A stretch of 64,000 bases of DNA, taken from Eucalyptus grandis (Eukaryota; Streptophyta; Magnoliopsida; Myrtales; Myrtaceae). The stretch lies in NCBI RefSeq assembly GCF_016545825.1, contig NC_052622.1, positions 43,175,263 through 43,239,262 on the forward strand, in the 5' to 3' direction. Below the pieces are notes generated by a model. That model was not told the origin of the DNA. It did no database searches and saw only the letters and a list, made by a program, of their open reading frames with translations. Every line of letters begins with the position of its first letter. Within the stretch, counting starts at the first letter, position 1. This document shows positions 61,703 through 64,000 of the stretch, in pieces. The translations under genes and the position numbers were made by a program.

Positions 61703-62284
61703 TAGGGGTGATTGGTTCCCGGTTCGATCCGGTTCCACCTTGAAACTGGGAACCGAGAATCATGGATCGGACCGTTTGGTCCTAGGACTGGGAATCGGAC
61801 CAAACCATCACTTCGGGTCCGGTCCGATCCAATCCAACAAATTCAAAACTTTTTTTTTTTTTACTAAAACGTGACCGTGCTCCGGACCAATCAAACTAAT
61901 TCAGTTCTCGAGCGATCTAACAAAACTAATCACACATGTTTTCACATGCAAAATATTCAAACTCCACTTGACCACATAAAAGGTTGCTACCTCAATTACA
62001 ATTTCGGTTGCAATAAGTTTTATATTATATATATATAAACTATATATATATATATATAAACTATATATATATATATATATATATAAACTATATATATAAA
62101 AAATTGGTTAGGTGCGGTGGATTCGGCGATTCCCACCTTGGAACTAGGAACCAGACCGACCGGCCACTGGTTCCAAGATTAGGAACTGGGAACCAGATCG
62201 CGGCTATGGAAATCGCCCAAAACCAGCTTATCTGGTCCGATCCGGACGATTCCTAGTTCGAGCGGTTCCCGTTACACACCCCTA
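61703..62284. mobile_element. hAT-like element with TA-rich core (582 bp)
   Basis: It starts TAGGGGTGATTGG and ends with the inverse of TAGGGGTGTGTAACGG. Flanks ATAGGAGA (61,695-61,702) and ATATGAGT (62,285-62,292) match at 6 of 8. The interior has repeated GGTTCCCGGTTCGATCCGG-like units and a TATATATAAAC microsatellite at 62,021-62,099. Confidence 0.7.
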
Positions 62285-62494
62285 ATATGAGTCTCTTAAA
62301 TATCAATTAAGTGTTTATGACTCTTGGAGCATCGACTAAGCTTCATTAAGTGTGTTGTCCTTCATTTCACACATACCAGATAATTTCTAGAGATGTGCAA
62401 TTGTTATATTACATTTTTTTGAAAATCTTCTACTTACCACAATTGATTTTTATTTTTATCTCAATTTCTATTTGAAGTTGATTTTGGTAGCTTA

Positions 62495-63181
62495 GGCCCT
62501 GTTTGATAACGTTTTGGTTTCTCCCAATTTCTATTCTTTTGTTCTGGGGAATAAAAGAATAACAGAAATCTGTTTTGCAACGTCAATTAATTTTTCTATT
62601 CCTGGGAATAGAAAAGTGGCTAGGGAATAAATTTGGAACAGAAATAAGAAGTAGAAAAAGTAACTTTTTTGTTCCCGGGAACAATTTCTAGAAATAAATT
62701 ATTTTATCTTTTCTTTTATCTTTTCTTCTTTTCTTCTTTTCTTCTTATTTGCTGGCCGCAACCCCCTTTGTCGCTTGTTGTCAGCCGATTGCTGCCACCA
62801 ATGACCAACAATGCCGCCGCCCACCGGATGACTGCTGACCGCTGCCGCCACTAGCCAATTTGCAATCAACCACAACGGTCAATGACAACCAAGCTGCGGG
62901 CGATGTTGTCAGCAATCATTGGCGACGGGGGTCGGCGGCAAGCGACAACGATCGGCAATCAACAGCAGCAACGATAAGGAAGAATAAGAAAAAAATTAGA
63001 AGAAATTCTACATTACAAAAAAAAAAAAAATTGTGTTACATATCAAATGCATTCCTATTCTTTTTTAGTTCCGAGAATAAAAATTTTGTATAGTTATCAA
63101 ATGCGTTCTTTTATTGAAAAATTGTTTAAGGGAATAGCAAAGAAATTATTCTCCGAAACAGAAACACTACCAAATGGACCC
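62495..63181. mobile_element. PIF/Harbinger (Tourist-type) MITE, 687 bp
   Basis: The ends GGCCCTGTTTGATAACG and the complement of GGGTCCATTTGGTAGTG are flanked by TTA on both sides (62,492-62,494 and 63,182-63,184), the hallmark 3-bp duplication. It contains a GCCGC-rich centre but no transposase. Confidence 0.75.
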
Positions 63182-63449
63182 TTAACGTTCAAAATTTGAG
63201 AGCTAAGCTTCCATTCTTTTTCTTCTTCTTTTTTTCCTTATAACTCTTTGCAAGAATTTTTGAATAACTTTTCTATACTAGAAACTATTACTTCTGTAAA
63301 TTCTAAACTTAATTTCACATTATATATTTTTTTATGTGAAAAAAGAACTAAGATGTAACCCTTGCGTAGTTCTGAGGTTGAAATTTAAGTTTAGATTTAA
63401 ATGATGAGCGTGATTACTTAAAATCTAATGATAGAAGTTTTAGGGAATA

Positions 63450-63871
63450 GGCTTGGAAGAACTTAAATAGCTGAAATAACAATAGGGAAATTGAGAAGAA
63501 CTCTCGTGGATGTTATCATTATTACAGGACACTTTCCTGTCTCGAAAGGCTTGGTGAAGTTGAGGAAATTACAAAGTATTCGGTGCAGATGCCTGATGAG
63601 GACCCCTAAACTGTTGTGCTCGAGGAATGTACAATCCTTGGAACTAGGTTCAAGGCTTGGGGGAGTTGGGATCATTCTTGCACGTGATTCAATTGAAAGG
63701 TTATCTAACCTATGCAAGTTGAAAAAGCTAAGGCGTGTTGAACTAAAAGGTTGTCCTAAACTACGACCCATGGAAGGCCGTAATAGCTTAGAGTCTTTAA
63801 AGTACTTGGAGACCAAAGGTAGCGGATCTCTCGAACTGTGTTGCTCAATGTGTCGAGATCAACCAAGATAA
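63450..63871 (+). pseudogene. LRR fragment of a TIR-NBS-LRR-type resistance gene
   Basis: The frame from about 63,470 to the TAA at 63,869-63,871 contains repeated LRR-like text: GLVKLRKLQSIRCRCLMR, LSNLCKLKKLRRVELKGCPK and NSLESLKYLETKG. LKGCPKL and SLESLKYLE spacing is typical of the C-terminal LRRs of plant TNL proteins. Just upstream, GLEELK is in another frame followed by a stop, so a frameshift separates the pieces. No NB-ARC or TIR domain precedes it within 1 kb. It is probably a decayed terminal exon. The remaining bases to 64,000 show nothing. Confidence 0.65.
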
Positions 63872-64000
63872 AGACAGTAGTCCAATAACTGTAGTAGCTA
63901 CTATGGTAAGAAAATGCAATGATATGTGAGGCAGTTGTGGTAGACTTGCAATATTTTGACTGATCTTCAGGTGTCATGGACTCTAATTTTTGTATCTTAG

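Overview
The window is nuclear DNA from a flowering plant. Genes have spliced exons and AT-rich introns, the promoter carries plant-type elements, and the repeats are plant Copia, LINE, MULE-type, hAT-type and Tourist-type elements. The proteins look like those of a woody eudicot. A Myrtaceae or Eucalyptus-like origin is my guess from the overall look only, with low confidence.

Layout: (1) 1-2,500 holds one compact housekeeping gene, the 51-residue zinc-ribbon RNA polymerase subunit RPB12/RPABC4, with site II, TATA and telo-box promoter elements and a GC-AG first intron. (2) 3,434-52,532 is a decayed tandem array of Yellow Stripe-Like (YSL, OPT family) metal-nicotianamine transporter genes, closest in recalled sequence to the YSL5/7/8 group. 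Four copies remain: YSL-A (8,253-12,032), YSL-B (21,774-25,619), YSL-C (32,609-37,345) and YSL-D (46,949-49,026). Only YSL-B has an unbroken 714-residue reading frame over six exons. A, C and D carry frameshifts, and A and D also carry splice-site losses. The spacers between copies are homologous to each other and contain a ~426-bp tandem repeat. One spacer stands upstream of YSL-A without its own gene. Another ends in a YSL promoter and leader whose coding part is gone, joined through a 4-bp microhomology to the middle of another spacer. The array therefore once held at least six genes. (3) 38,500-46,934 is a nest of retroelements: a 5'-truncated LINE, an LTR-like piece, and a decayed minus-strand Copia element that is itself split by a MULE-type element and whose LTR lies 14 bp from the exon 2 acceptor of YSL-D. 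(4) 49,365-63,181 is rich in non-autonomous DNA transposons, most with target-site duplications readable directly. Two hAT-like copies at 52,901 and 57,235 have cross-matched 8-bp flanks: outer matches outer, and inner matches inner. This is the pattern expected if a circle carrying one copy recombined into a resident copy. (5) Relics of TIR-NBS-LRR resistance genes lie at 54,879 (probable TIR piece) and 63,450 (LRR piece).

Functionally, the window has two probable working genes, RPB12 and YSL-B. The rest records birth and death of a transporter cluster and successive transposon insertions. I found no operon-like or clearly novel protein system. The most unusual signals are the cross-matched hAT flanks, the erased YSL gene junction at 19,323, the in-frame GC-AG intron of YSL-B, and a 16-bp palindrome repeated inside three MULE-type elements.
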